Under the pieces are notes generated by a model, which saw nothing but the letters and a program-made list of their open reading frames with translations, was not told where the DNA came from and made no database searches. From contig NC_088322.1 of assembly GCF_910592395.1 (NCBI RefSeq), positions 12,333,431 through 12,397,430 of the forward strand: a stretch of 64,000 bases of DNA. Reading direction: 5' to 3'. Numbering within the stretch: position 1 is the stretch's first letter; every line of letters begins with the position of its first letter. Shown in pieces: positions 24,038 through 35,364 of the stretch. This DNA comes from Lineus longissimus (Eukaryota; Nemertea; Pilidiophora; Heteronemertea; Lineidae). Both the position numbers and the translations under genes were made by a program.

Positions 24038-24155
24038 GGGTGATATGAATAAAGACCAGCAAATGCTTTTATCTAAAACTCCATGTACATTTACACTAGG
24101 CATTTCTGTACAAAATTGAAGTAAAAGCATTTGCTAGTCTTTATTCATATCACCC
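24038..24155. mobile_element. 118-bp inverted-repeat element, copy 2
   Basis: Same length and almost the same sequence as 15000-15117, with AAT on both sides. Two near-identical copies of equal length with separate 3-bp target duplications show true transposition rather than local duplication. Confidence 0.9.
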
Positions 24156-25469
24156 AATAGCTGGTCTTCTAGATATGCTGATGAGACTCAAAGATGTTAG
24201 AATCAGGTGACATTTTTGTTGCGTATATAGTTAGTGGCGTAGTTGTTGGAGCCCAGGGCTCATATTCAGGAGGTTGTGGGCTCTTTTCCGACTGTTTTTT
24301 CTTTGTATCCTTAAGCAAGACACTTTGAAAATCTACCTGAAAAAGGGATATCATGAAATATTGATTACTGCCTGTATGTTTGATTTCCCTTGTTATTCCC
24401 AGGTGTGATTATTGTTAGGTCCCATTAATGCTTCTCTACCTGTTTCTACTAACTTATCTATTGTAATTTATAAAACTTTTTTCAAAAACTTTTCGTGTTT
24501 ATTTCTTTTAATTCATAAGATTGGAGAGTAGCCTACAGCTGTTCCCAGTTTTAGTCCTCACAAGTGCGTGCTGATGTTGGAAAGTGGAAGTTCCCAGTTA
24601 AGAAGACCAAAACTTTGTTCCATTGAGTAGAAAAAAATGGAGAGGAGGTCATTGAAGCCTCAAAAAACCAACAAATTCTACTAAGATTTCCAGGAGTTAG
24701 CACTGCTGCTGTCCTCCAGCTGCCTCCCTGCCAGGAACTGCTAAATGAATCCCAAGGTGCCACTGTGCTCAATAGTGGCATACAGGTATTTTGCGGCCAG
24801 ACTTAATAGATTTTTGGTGTGATCCTGGTCACAACCATGCTGATGACCATTCCCGTTTTACGACGGCGATTCCAAGATCTTTTTCGTTGGGTCCTTGTGC
24901 CTGCGTAATAGAAGAGACAGCCAAGTATGGTGTACCTGTCTTCACAAGCATGGTGAGATGACAGCTCAGCCTGAGGCAGTAGGCCCTGGTTGTGCACTCT
25001 GAAGTCCTATGACATGCAGCGTGCAGTTCGGGACGTATCTATGAGCGTCGCAACGACTTCTTTCTCACTGAGTTTACAGTAAGGGTTTGGGCGGACCACG
25101 ATTGGCAATAAACTTCCAATTACACAGTACTTTTAGCAAAAAGCAAAGCTCCGGTGCAGCCCAATTTCGTCATCATATTCGTCCTCCTCTGTGTTGTTGG
25201 AGAGCAGGGCACGAGGCCGAATCCATTGCGTCCGTAGTGTGCAACGAAGCCGCACCGATGTCATAACTTTTTTTGATCAATACAGACGACGGGAAATCTT
25301 TCCGTAATACTATAGAAAAGACACGATAACTGTCACATCCCGGACCAATTGGCGATACATGTAATTTGATTACGCCAATGAATTATGTCACTGCTGCGGC
25401 ATAGGTAACATTCGTTCTAAAAAGCGGCCACCTGTCCTTGCCGCGCACTTTCAGAACCACGTCGTCATC
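24156..25469. other. Intergenic region and promoter side of the GH81 gene
   Basis: Lies between the OSBPL-like 3' end and the GH81 start codon. No exon, TATA box or repeat is convincing to me. The GC content rises in the last 450 bp before the ATG, which would suit a promoter or 5' UTR. Confidence 0.5.
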
Positions 25470-28400
25470 ATGAAGGAGCGAATTCGGTGGATCGGTGTCG
25501 GGCTACTCAGTCTAGGTAACAATTTCGACAGCCTACTTCTGCTTCTCACAAACCTATTTATCTCGCAAATCCCCCGAAACGCCGACGCGAACGCATGTCT
25601 TATCGTTTGACATCGTAATAAGGAGTTAAAACAATGGGATAGGCGTTCGCTTAGGTATTTCGGGGCTTTGCGAAACTCCCTAGCCCCTGTACCACACCTT
25701 TAACTTTTCTGTGACAGAATAACTCCACCACAACCCAGGAACGTCCACTTAGAAGTTACAACATGCCTACTGGCCGAGTTTACGGCACCGTGCAAGTGTA
25801 CAATATATATGATGCTCATCAATATACAATTCATCATTTCATGTTCATCCAATTGATGATTTCATTGTAATTAGCTGAGGTAAGGGGTGGAATTTCTCTG
25901 ATATACATGTAATATATTCAAAGATTCCATATATATAAGTGCTAAGTACTAAAAAACAACATTTCAAATGGTTAGCTGTCATTGCCCTTCTGGTTAGAAG
26001 ACGTGTCTCTTTGCGTCGGGCTATAGATGTCTCTGTAGGCTACATGAATCTCCTTTCTTCTCTCTGTAGGTGTGCTTCTAACGTTTGCAACCATAGAAGC
26101 GGTACTTCCGGACGGATGCACCCCACTCAACGAACTGCCATTTTCCACGTATGACGTCAGCAGCATCTGGGCAGCTAATTCGGAACTTGGGTCCATTGTG
26201 CCGCCGAAACGTCAAGGAAACATGCGATCTCGTGGAGCACTCCCTACACAACACTTCGCAACAAATCAGATGAAGACGGGAAGCGCCCCCATGCGGCTGA
26301 TACCGTATTCAGGTAGGCCTAAGTGGTAAAACGACATGAAAATTGCATCCTGAGTTTTAATCCGATTGCAGCTCAGCCGAACCTATTCCATTCTGCGCAC
26401 GTGTCGCTTTAGCACTAGCCGGTGTAGGAGAACAAAATGTCCCCGCTAGAAATTTTCCGACTCTATATATTCTGTCGGATTATGGTGGCTATGAACGTCA
26501 ATAGCTTAGAGATTAAAGTGCAGAATAGAATCCTTTGTTCCTCGGACATATCCCAAAATATTTCAAACTTCTACACCGGGCGGCTGGTACTATAGGCGGA
26601 ACCTTGGAAACGCAAGCGGACCAGCGATACCGTAGCATGGCGAAGACCCAAGACTTTGCCACGAAGCCGAAGGTCTCTCCAGCTCGGAGTGTTGAGACGT
26701 TCAAGAGATGGATCGATTTCTCTTTTAAATGAGCAAAGTGAACCTTTAAATATATAGAACATTTGTTTTAATACTGCTGCATACACTATATGCTTTACGA
26801 AGTGTAATTTTCAGTACTGATCAGTCGCAAACCTCCCACGGTTGTAATAGATAAAGTGGTACTGATATGAATAATAACTTCTCATATCATAGAATTTGTG
26901 TCACACACGTCCGAAATTGAGAAACCTGTTTTTTTCTCAACATCAACGTCTCGCGCTGGCAGTCCTTAAACGGGGTATACTGGTTACACAACCAAAATGA
27001 AGTTTGGTGCGCTGACGCATGGTACCAGCCCCTGCCTGCAACAGTCTTCTAATCTCTATCATCGAAATCCTTATTCCCAGGACTTTCTCTCCAATGGTCT
27101 TTAACACCATGGTTTAACATCCCAACGACGCGGGAGAGAATCTTTAAAGAAATAGTACTGAACAATTTGATGTGCGAGTTTCTTCTTCTTATAACCTTTT
27201 TCCCACTTCCACTTTCCAGCCGTGATGGGCCCTGAAGGTATCACCTACGATGCGTACACCCTCGAGCGCTGGAACAACACGAAGCGCACCGATCTCATGA
27301 TGCAACAGACCCCGACAGAGGACGGCCTCCCGTGGAAGAAGATGGTCTCACTGGGCTCCAATATGAAGCAGCTGGTGTCAGGCCCCGACGGGAACCCTAA
27401 AGGAACCTTTACGGGGAAGTCTGGAGTGCAGGTGGGGATTGAGGGGGCGGGCGAGCCGGAGATGATTGACTTTGGCGAGATGTTCGCTGACTTCCAGTGG
27501 ATGGATACCAGTGGCGGGAAGATGCAGGTCGGTGAAAAGTAGTACCCCTTTCCAGTGATTTATAAAGCTTGAACTTTAAAAACCATAGAACTTTGGATCC
27601 GATACTTCAATTTCCAAATCTTGGAAATTTCTACCTTGTCACGAAGCCTGAACCTAGCTTCGAAGCTTGTTGCATTCGACTGTCACCTTGGATCTTAGTC
27701 AATCCTTGTCGTCGTTTTATTTGCCATTGTTTATAGATTGCATCTAATTTCCAGGTTCCACTAGTTCGCGGCAACGCCCTTCTCACCCACAAGTTCGAGA
27801 ATGCCAACCCGATTTTGTATCCTTACTGTTTGAGCAGCATCAATGGACAAGCTGTCGACTTCAGCTGCCCTTCTGAGGTTATTGGTAGGTTTTCTAATAA
27901 ACGGTGAATTCCCGAACTACTCTAAGTACTTGGACCAAACTGTTGGGCGTTTCGTTTCGTGATCAGCTTACCAAATTGATCCAATATATTCTTTCAGCTT
28001 CAGACCCAGGAGAAGGCTTTGTGGAGTCCAAATGCGAATCTTCAGGGCTAGCTATTGTCCTCCACGCAACCAAGCCCATAGAGTACGTAGGACAGGTCCA
28101 ATGGGCAGCGGCACCCACCAGTGGGTGGGGGAACAGCCATGGGATGAACTCCTGTGATAGGTCGAAATGCTCTCTCTCAAGTGATGGGCTGACTATTACA
28201 ATTAGGCCTGGATATAACAGTGAGTTACGTATTTCGAGTGATAACTTTGTGTTATGGGTGCTAGTTATTTCGTATAAGTATTAACTTCAGATGATCACAC
28301 TCTTGCCACCTGCTACTTATTGCGGCCAGTGTGCCCTACAGGTAGACTCTATAACCTGGGAAGAAGGATTGCATGCTGCATCTTGCAAGTGTTGAGCAAC

Positions 28401-31400
28401 CAGGGAACATCTGGCCGTAGACTCGCATCAGAGTGCCAACTTACTTTCCTTGACTTATGTCACAATACAAGTATGCTGTTTTCGAGGTATCATTCTCTAC
28501 AACCACATCAGTTACACCGTCAATGTGCCACACCAGTACATCCTGCCGCTACTTCTCGTACACTTCAGTAGTATTTGGGTGACTACGGGACGAATTGACC
28601 AGTTGACCCAGTTTAGTGCTACCGCACTTGGCGAGGCAAGAAGAACACGCATTTCCTTCAACTCATAATACTGCTGAATTCTATACTTATATTCTAGATG
28701 ATCACATAAGTTACGCCGTCAACGTTCCCTACCGGTACATTCTACCGCCAAGAAACTGGGACTCAAAACCCTACACAGCAGACTGCCGCACATGGCGAGG
28801 GTCAAGGGACGTTCATAGGTTCAGAGGAGAGGAGAATCCCGAATTTCTTACATCAAAAAGTAATAAGAGATCTTTATTGTGATCCTTCTCGATACGTCGC
28901 GATTCCTAGATGAAGAATGAAGCCACTGAGCATTTTGGGAATTGCAATTACAGTAGTAGAATGCAGTTAGAGGATTTGATAGTTTGGTGTGTGGTTTATG
29001 ATGACTTAATATCCCATTCATCTTAAAGTCAACGTCCAGGCATTTCTTGAAGATTCAGTGTCATGTGTTATTGGCCTGGGAATGTTTCCATTTTGTACCC
29101 TCAATTAGTTGAAGTAGGTCTAACCAATTGATTTTACATTCACAGAATCTCTGAAAAACGCCTGTAGTGGTCCATTTTGCCATCACGCTACGTGCACTTG
29201 CTCAGCCAGCCAATCTGGATGTGATGTAACCCTGACAGTGTCTTTGGGCAGCCCCGTAACATCAGTCGACAATCTCCAATTTGCTGGGGTGACCGAAAGC
29301 ACTTGGGGAACACATGCACCCATGCTGACATGTGGCAAAAATGTCCCCTGTTCCATTTCTACTGACATGAAGCAAATAACCTACACCACAAAGACAGGAA
29401 AATTTGGAGAAAGTTTCAAATACGCTGTCCACGTGATTGGGCGTTTTATCCAACCGCCGCAAGATTGGCAAGGAACGCCTTTCAGTGTCACGTGCCCCTC
29501 GTCTGCCTCTGTAGCTGCCACAACGATAGCGCCATCTGTTGTTGTTGCTACACAAATGCCACCTACTGTCACACCTTCTACTGGTGGCGCCACAGCTACA
29601 GCAGGTGCATGCGATGCCACGTTTTGCCAAACCGTCACCTGCTCTCGAGAAAATGGAAAATATAAAGTGAAAATCCATGTTGAGCTGAAGAATCCAATGA
29701 AAGCACAAAACTCGATCCAGCTTGCATCGTCGGAGACTTCAGGCTGGCATGGTTTTGTTCCGATGCTGACTTGTGGAAGCTCATCACACTCCTGCCAAGT
29801 TTCTTCCGATCTCAAAGAAATCTCTTTCGTACGGAGTTTTATGAGCCCGGATGTAAGTTATGCGATAAATGTCATATCCCAGTTTGTCAAACCATCCAAC
29901 TGGCAGAAGGACCCGTTTGTTTATAACTGCTTCAGCGGATTCCAAGGCGACTATGGAAACACCGGCACTCCTGGCACATCTTCAGGAACTGGAACCTCAG
30001 TGACCTCTGGAGTCTCAAGTGGTTCTTTCAACACTGCTAATAAGTTTATTCTCGAATTGAAAGAACCAGGGAACAGCTTACCAAACCAGGTCAGAAAGTT
30101 TGCCGTGTACTTCTCCCAGGAAATGGAACCAAATCTATCATCTGCTGGCCTGAAATTTGCTCCAAAAGCTGGAGGGAAGTTCACGGGAATCGCACAGTTG
30201 GGCTACCTTGGGACAAGTCCAGGTGGTGATGTCACAGGGAACGATTACTTGGACAGGCATGCTGGGTTTTTCTCTTACAAACCCAAGACTAGTTTCTGCG
30301 TGAAGGGTAATAGTGGATTCATCAGTTTTGACTGGGATGTGAATGACATCAATGGACCAACGGATGCCGGCAGTGTGCTGATTGTTGCACTACCTCACCA
30401 TGTAAGTAACCCTCAAAACATTCCGGTAGGTTTTTCGTATATCGGTGTTGGTTGTCTTTCCAAACTCTGCTCGGGTGAAGCTAGCTGTCATCTTGCCGAA
30501 CAATTCCATGAAGCGCCTCAGTTTTGGCTTTGGCTTTGTCCTCGCGATGTTTGCGACAACCAATATCTTCTATTCATTGCAGGAGCCACTGTTGAATGTC
30601 CGCCAAACTCTGATCGCGACGCCCTATGGCTTCAAAGGTACTCTGGGAAGAGATTGGCTCTTGGAAGAGCAACTTCCGCCTGCTTCCATGGAACCAGATA
30701 TGACAGCCGTCAATCGAATCAAATTAAATCAAGCCGAACTTAAGGTAATATGGTCTCTCGTGTCTTTGTTTTTCGACAATACTCTCATGATGAACCCCCA
30801 ACTTCGCCATTTTGTGAGGTCTGGTGTAGCAGCTAGTCTCGGCCTTCAATTTGGTCATTCTCCCTTCGGGATCCACAGGCAGATACATGTTTATTCCTTA
30901 ATTTTGAGAACATCATGCCTTTAGTATGATCTGAGGAGGGTCGAAGCTAACCAACAGAATTGAAAATCAGACTTCTTGCGCGAAAACGACTTTACGAACA
31001 AAAGGGAGTAGCTATTCGCAGATTTCAACATCAGAAAAGCAGCCAAGGTTACCATTTATAAGTCACATTATCTTTCACTTCAGGACATCCTGACGGCAAT
31101 AGAGCGCGACTCGAACCAATACAGCCTTGACAGTGTTTGCAACTGGTCTAATAGTTACGGCGTAGGCAAAGAGATAGCTATGGTAGCAAGGCTGGCAAGT
31201 ATATCCAGGGCATTCGGCACCAGCCATTATCAGAAGCTTGACAACTCAATCAAGGTTTGTCTTGAGAAATGGCTTAGAATAACAGGTAAGCCAAATAGGT
31301 CATCCTTCCTCCCTTCCCCTGCCCATAAATGCTTCGTTTCCTGCACTCTATGGCCTAATCTCATTTTCTTTCTTCCTGATACACTTGTCTGTGGCAAGAA

Positions 31401-34400
31401 GTTCTGCGACGACACAAAATAGTCCGTTGGTGTTTCATCAATTTGGAGGATCGCACCCTTGGTTCACTCGTTCTTTCTTGCAGATATACTAGACTACGCC
31501 ACCAAGTTCTTCTACGACACTTGTCTACAGTGGTCTACTCCTCCGTTGGGAAGATACCACACACACATGATTGATCTCCTCTGTCGAAGATGGTTGCTAA
31601 ACATAGGGCATAATTACATTTCGTTCATTCTTACAGATACGCTAGACTACGTCAACAAGTTCTTCTACGACACTGTCTACGGTGGTCTGCTCCTCCTTTG
31701 GGAAGGTGCCACACACACATGATTGATCTCCTCTGTCGAAGATGGTTGTTAAACATAGGGCCTAATTACCTTTCGTTCATTCTTGCAGATACGCTAGACA
31801 ACGCCAACAAGTTCTTCTACGACACTGTCTACGGTGGTCTGCTCCTCCGTGGGGAGGATGCCAGTCACGCCATCACCCCTCATGCCAACTTCGGGTTCCC
31901 CTCTTACAATGATCATCACTTCCATCTTGGGTACTTCTTGTATGCCCTTGGGTACTACGCGAAATATGACACAGCCTGGGCACAGGGTAAGCATTCATGC
32001 TATAACGTGAGGTTCTTCCTGTCACACTTACAAATCCTAATGTGCAGAGATGTTCCACCTGTCTTAAAGTACATTTTTATTAGCACTGTCTCATTTGACA
32101 CTTTAGTACAATCGAACACTAAGCGGATTACACTACAGCACTTCGGCCTCTGCAGCGATAAAACTACATTTGGCACTAACGGTTATTTGGCAAGTCCGAT
32201 TACCCTCAAGGCCAAGTGGTTGTTAGGAGCGAAAGTATCAAGAGAATACATCAAATGCACCAACTAAGCTTTCGTAAAAAGTAAAGGGGAGTAAACTATA
32301 AAATTGTTCTTTCACAGCAAACAGGGAAGCGATTGTAGCCCTCGCCCGTGACGTTGGGAACCCGACTACAAAAGACACTCAGTTCCCTGTCGTCCGCCAC
32401 AAAGATTTCTACATGGGCATGTCCTGGGCCACTGGTGTGGTGGGCGGAGGCAGGCAGGCCGAGTCCTCCTCAGAGGTAAGTTTTCAGTCTCATCGGAGGA
32501 GGATCAATCCACACGAATACTTGCAGACATTGCTAGCTCGCTTTTTCATTGCTGGCCCACATGGCCATGGTTAGGTTAGTCAAATGACCCTTGTAATGAG
32601 TCCTTCACGATATCGTTTGGCCACATGGCCGCTTGTCATGAGCAAGTTGCCTTAAGTGGATGGATGCTATATCGGTCTGTATGGGAGCCATGCCCAACCT
32701 GTTTGGACTCGACACGGTTGCCTGCAGGGCCGGACGTATGGTGCCCTTTTGTCGGTCAGTGCCGTCCGTGTCAGGATTTGATCCTGCTTGAGCAGAGGCG
32801 GGCAATGACCCTCTAATCAAGCGGGACGTCTGGCAGAGTCTATTTTGCACAGGACATGGCCCAAAATTGGCCATCATGGTCATGATCCAATGTCAAGAGG
32901 GTGCCGAATAATAGGCTTACTGAATGAACAGAACCGACGGTAAGGAACTGGACCCACTGAAGACAAAAAATGAAAGTCATATGCCCTCTTGTTATTGGAG
33001 TTTTCAACACTTTTTCTTCAGGCGATCAATTGCTATCACGGCTTGGCCGCACTGGGTGAATCCTTAGGCGACACCACCATGAAACACGTGGGCCAACTGA
33101 TGCTGGCCACTGAGATTCGATCGGTCAGGGAGTACTGGCATGTCAGGGCCCATAATAGACATATATTCCCTCCAATCCTCCAAGGTATGAGTTGACAAAG
33201 AGTTTGTCTTTGTCAAAAGTTCAAATACCATGAGTTGTCGTTGCAGAGTTTTAGATGTACGTTAATTGCCACTTTAGTTAAAATCAGGTTAATACATATT
33301 CTCCGATTTGTTGTCTTACCATCTTGGAAGAGTTGGCGGCGAAGTCTGAATGTTTCATTAACAGCCTGCTGCTGATTCCGTTGTTTATGTTGTTGGCCTA
33401 CACGCAGGCATGCCTTGGCTCTGGAGAACAGTCTCACACTTTATACACGTAGAGTAATGACTGCTAGAGATACCAAAATCCTTATTATGGGAAGGCCAAA
33501 TGCCTTTTCACGATCTTGCAACATTATTATGTTATCTCTCATGGTTCCCTGGACATACCTCTGCAAGTTACGACTTCAAAAGCTGCGTGCACATGCCTAC
33601 ATTACTGTTGTAGATGGCAATCTTGGTTAACACTACAACTTCTGGGCGAATTGTATTTAGCATTCTTCATTCTCTCCATTCTGACAGGTTACGGAACTAT
33701 CGGCCAACTTGCCGAAGATGCTATTTTCTACTACACCCTGAACTGGCCGTGCTGGCCTTACGAATTCCCCATGAGGCACGCATGTCTGGTGGGAATACAG
33801 CTCATTCCAGTCATGTCCGTCTCCAACCTTTTTATGGATTACGTAAGTTAATACATGTATATATAATCATCGCCAACCCAAAGAAGATAATTTTGTTGGT
33901 AATCCTTAAGGAAGAAATCTTATTGTTTTATTCAACATAAAATAGACAACTTCAGAGTGAACATTTTCGAGCGGTTCGAGGGTATTTCAAATGAACCAAT
34001 TGAATCAGAGGTTACATTTACGTTTGATTTGATGAGTGTTTTGCATCCCCGGAGCGCGATACATGTAGCTTGGTGATTGGAGCTCAATCATTGACACGTC
34101 GATTTTAGTTCCTTCTCCTTTCACAGTCACTGTGATGTGTTGCTTAACCAATGCCCAGGACGGACCTTGTTCGCTCTAATATACTTATCTAAACATTTGT
34201 TGAAAGCCAGACGCATGCAGCTAGTTTGCTTTTCGTCGGATATTCGTACCATTACAGAAATGCTTTCTTGTTGCAGGAATGGGCATCCAGTGTCAAGGAC
34301 GTGTGCACCTGGGCCAACAACCCTTGGTCGGCACCAGGCGCGGATAAGGTGGCTCCCTCTATACTCAAACCAGTCAGTACGGTATGTTTCCTTCAATTCG

Positions 34401-34924
34401 GGTGTCCATATCGGGCATGTTAACATACAATGTAGCTGAATCATTTTGCAATAAACCTTATTAATCTGCCCCAAAGCAACGCATTATGCATGTAAGAGGC
34501 AAGATTTTGCGTCGGTATAGTGTGTAGTATATTGATGAAGTTGCATGTCCATGATCAGTCTTGATCGAGTGTCACAAGTCAGTCATGTTCAGAAAGGGGA
34601 AAGTTGACTTGGCTGGTAGCACACGAAGAGACCTGTTTTGTGCCGAACATTTGTTAGTGTCATTTGTGTCTACGACAGCTCCTGTACATGAATGTAAACT
34701 TTCCTATTACATTTATAGTTTCACAACACGTTTAACCTTATTCTGTGTATGTATTTTGATCTCGTTTCTAGGGTTGGGGCGCCTTCTGTCATTCCATAAC
34801 ATCCCAGTTAGGAGGCCAGCACCGCACTGATGCCGCAAACTATATCAGGGACAGAAACTACGGAGAGATGGTCGGAGGTTCCGGGGTAGCCAGTACACTT
34901 CTTTATATCTACGGCTCTACCTAG
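25470..34924 (+). CDS. Glycoside hydrolase family 81 (endo-1,3-beta-glucanase type), secreted, with three inserted modules (15 exons)
   Basis: Expected to hydrolyse beta-1,3-glucans outside the cell. Exons: 25470-25515, 26070-26312, 27220-27527, 27755-27884, 27998-28219, 28698-28859, 29146-30401, 30583-30744, 31084-31285, 31789-31986, 32318-32475, 33022-33184, 33688-33842, 34277-34381, 34772-34924 (stop TAG). The sum is 3663 bp in perfect frame, 1220 residues. The first exon gives a basic start and hydrophobic stretch (MKERIRWIGVGLLSLGVLL...), a signal peptide or anchor. GH81 landmarks: VPLVRGNALLTHKFEN in the N-terminal beta-sandwich, YNDHHFH at about 950-956, FYMGMSWATGVV, and QAESSSE at 1023-1029. 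In GH81 the catalytic Asp lies in the NDHHFH motif region and the catalytic Glu in the ESSSE motif; both are intact. AATAAA at 34938-34943. Typical GH81 enzymes are about 700-800 residues, so this one is about 400 longer, mainly from the inserted modules. Confidence 0.92.
27998..28859 (+). CDS. GH81 gene exons 5-6: inserted Cys module 1
   Basis: Residues about 243-370. Key features: two Cys pairs (KCESSG, NSCDRSKCS), a W-rich strand (VQWAAAPTSGWG), then ISYAVNVPYRYILPPRNW and a closing Cys (YTADC). The pattern 'G-W-G ... C ... C-S-x-S-S-D ... YAVNV' recurs in modules 2 and 3, so these are tandem copies of one domain. The unit is bounded by phase-1 introns on both sides (after 27884 and after 28859), and its internal intron (after 28219) is also phase 1. 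The function is unknown; a carbohydrate-binding beta-sandwich is my inference from its place in a glucanase. Confidence 0.8.
28281..28560 (+). pseudogene. Decayed extra copy of the inserted module inside the intron
   Basis: At 28497-28549 the intron encodes NHISYTVNVPHQYILP, matching DHISYAVNVPYRYILP of the real exon at 28698 at most positions. The preceding LTYVTIQV resembles the GLTITIRP strand of module 1, without the intron that splits module 1. The acceptor position of the real exon ('attctag') reads 'attctct' here. Stops occur upstream. It is best read as a dead fourth module or dead exon copy. Confidence 0.75.
29146..30401 (+). CDS. GH81 gene exon 7: modules 2 and 3, Ser/Thr linkers and return to the GH81 fold
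   Basis: A 1256-bp exon. Module 2 (about 376-486) runs from CSGPFCHHATC to FSVTC. A Thr/Pro/Ala linker follows. Module 3 (about 523-632) runs from ACDATFCQTVTC to FVYNC, then a Ser/Gly/Thr linker. From about 668 (NKFILELKEP) the sequence is again GH81-like, through DYLDRHAGFFSYKP to VALPHH. So the GH81 N-terminal domain is split by the modules. Unlike module 1, modules 2 and 3 have no internal intron, so they probably arose by in-exon duplication or retained an intron-less ancestor. Confidence 0.85.
31484..31788 (+). repeat. Two truncated tandem copies of GH81 exon 10 upstream of the real exon
   Basis: Starts at 31484, 31637 and 31789 each follow an AG acceptor ('cttgcag', 'cttacag', 'cttgcag') and read (D)-TLD-x-x-NKFFYDT. 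Spacing is 153 and 152 bp, including the end of the upstream intron. Only the third copy continues into the conserved DASHAITPHANFGF and NDHHFH motif. Copies 1 and 2 run into intron-like sequence and a TGA near 31720. Use of the first two acceptors would give a truncated protein unless a cryptic donor rescues it. Confidence 0.9.
32318..34924 (+). CDS. GH81 gene exons 11-15: catalytic (alpha/alpha)6 region and C-terminus
   Basis: Exons 32318-32475, 33022-33184, 33688-33842, 34277-34381 and 34772-34924. The first ends precisely at the ESSSE motif. The rest encode AINCYHGLAALGESLGD, the EYWHVRAH helix, NWPCWPYEFPMRHACLVGIQ and the C-terminal SGVASTLLYIYG. From 32592 on, this stretch is part of the tandem duplication, so exons 12-15 exist twice in the window with identical sequence. 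Confidence 0.9.
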
Positions 34925-35364
34925 ATAAATTTTCTTCAATAAATATATCTCTTTCCACCAAATTTCCTTTTTGTCTTTATTTGAGCCGAAATACACTGTA
35001 GAAACACTGTTATTAAGACACCGATAGAGACTTATACAACCGATTTCATTTTGATAGAGAAGTACATGTACACTGTACATGTCGGTGTAGATATTATACT
35101 CCCAGTCTTGTGCAGAGGTTGTAAACAGTTTGGCTCCGAAATTCTTGTCGGCAGAGAAAGGTGGCCCCGGCGAAGCGGTTTCCTTCAATGAACTTTTGTA
35201 GTTTCTTCTGCACCTCCTTGGGCTGTCCATGTATCCTTCCTTTATTCTAGCCTTATATTTTTCGACAATACGAGAGGCAAAATACGAAGAGCATTAAATG
35301 TCAATATGCCTTGACAGGGAGAATAAATAACAAATTAAATGATACATCATTTTATCATAGCTTT

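Noticed and set aside
26535-26732. Open frame inside the GH81 intron 2 (HRAAGTIGGTLETQADQRYRS part)
   Set aside because: No paired splice sites that keep phase with exons 2 and 3, and both strands are open by chance; GH81 frame is complete without it.
29262-29815. Minus-strand open frames opposite GH81 exon 7
   Set aside because: Shadow of the real plus-strand coding exon.
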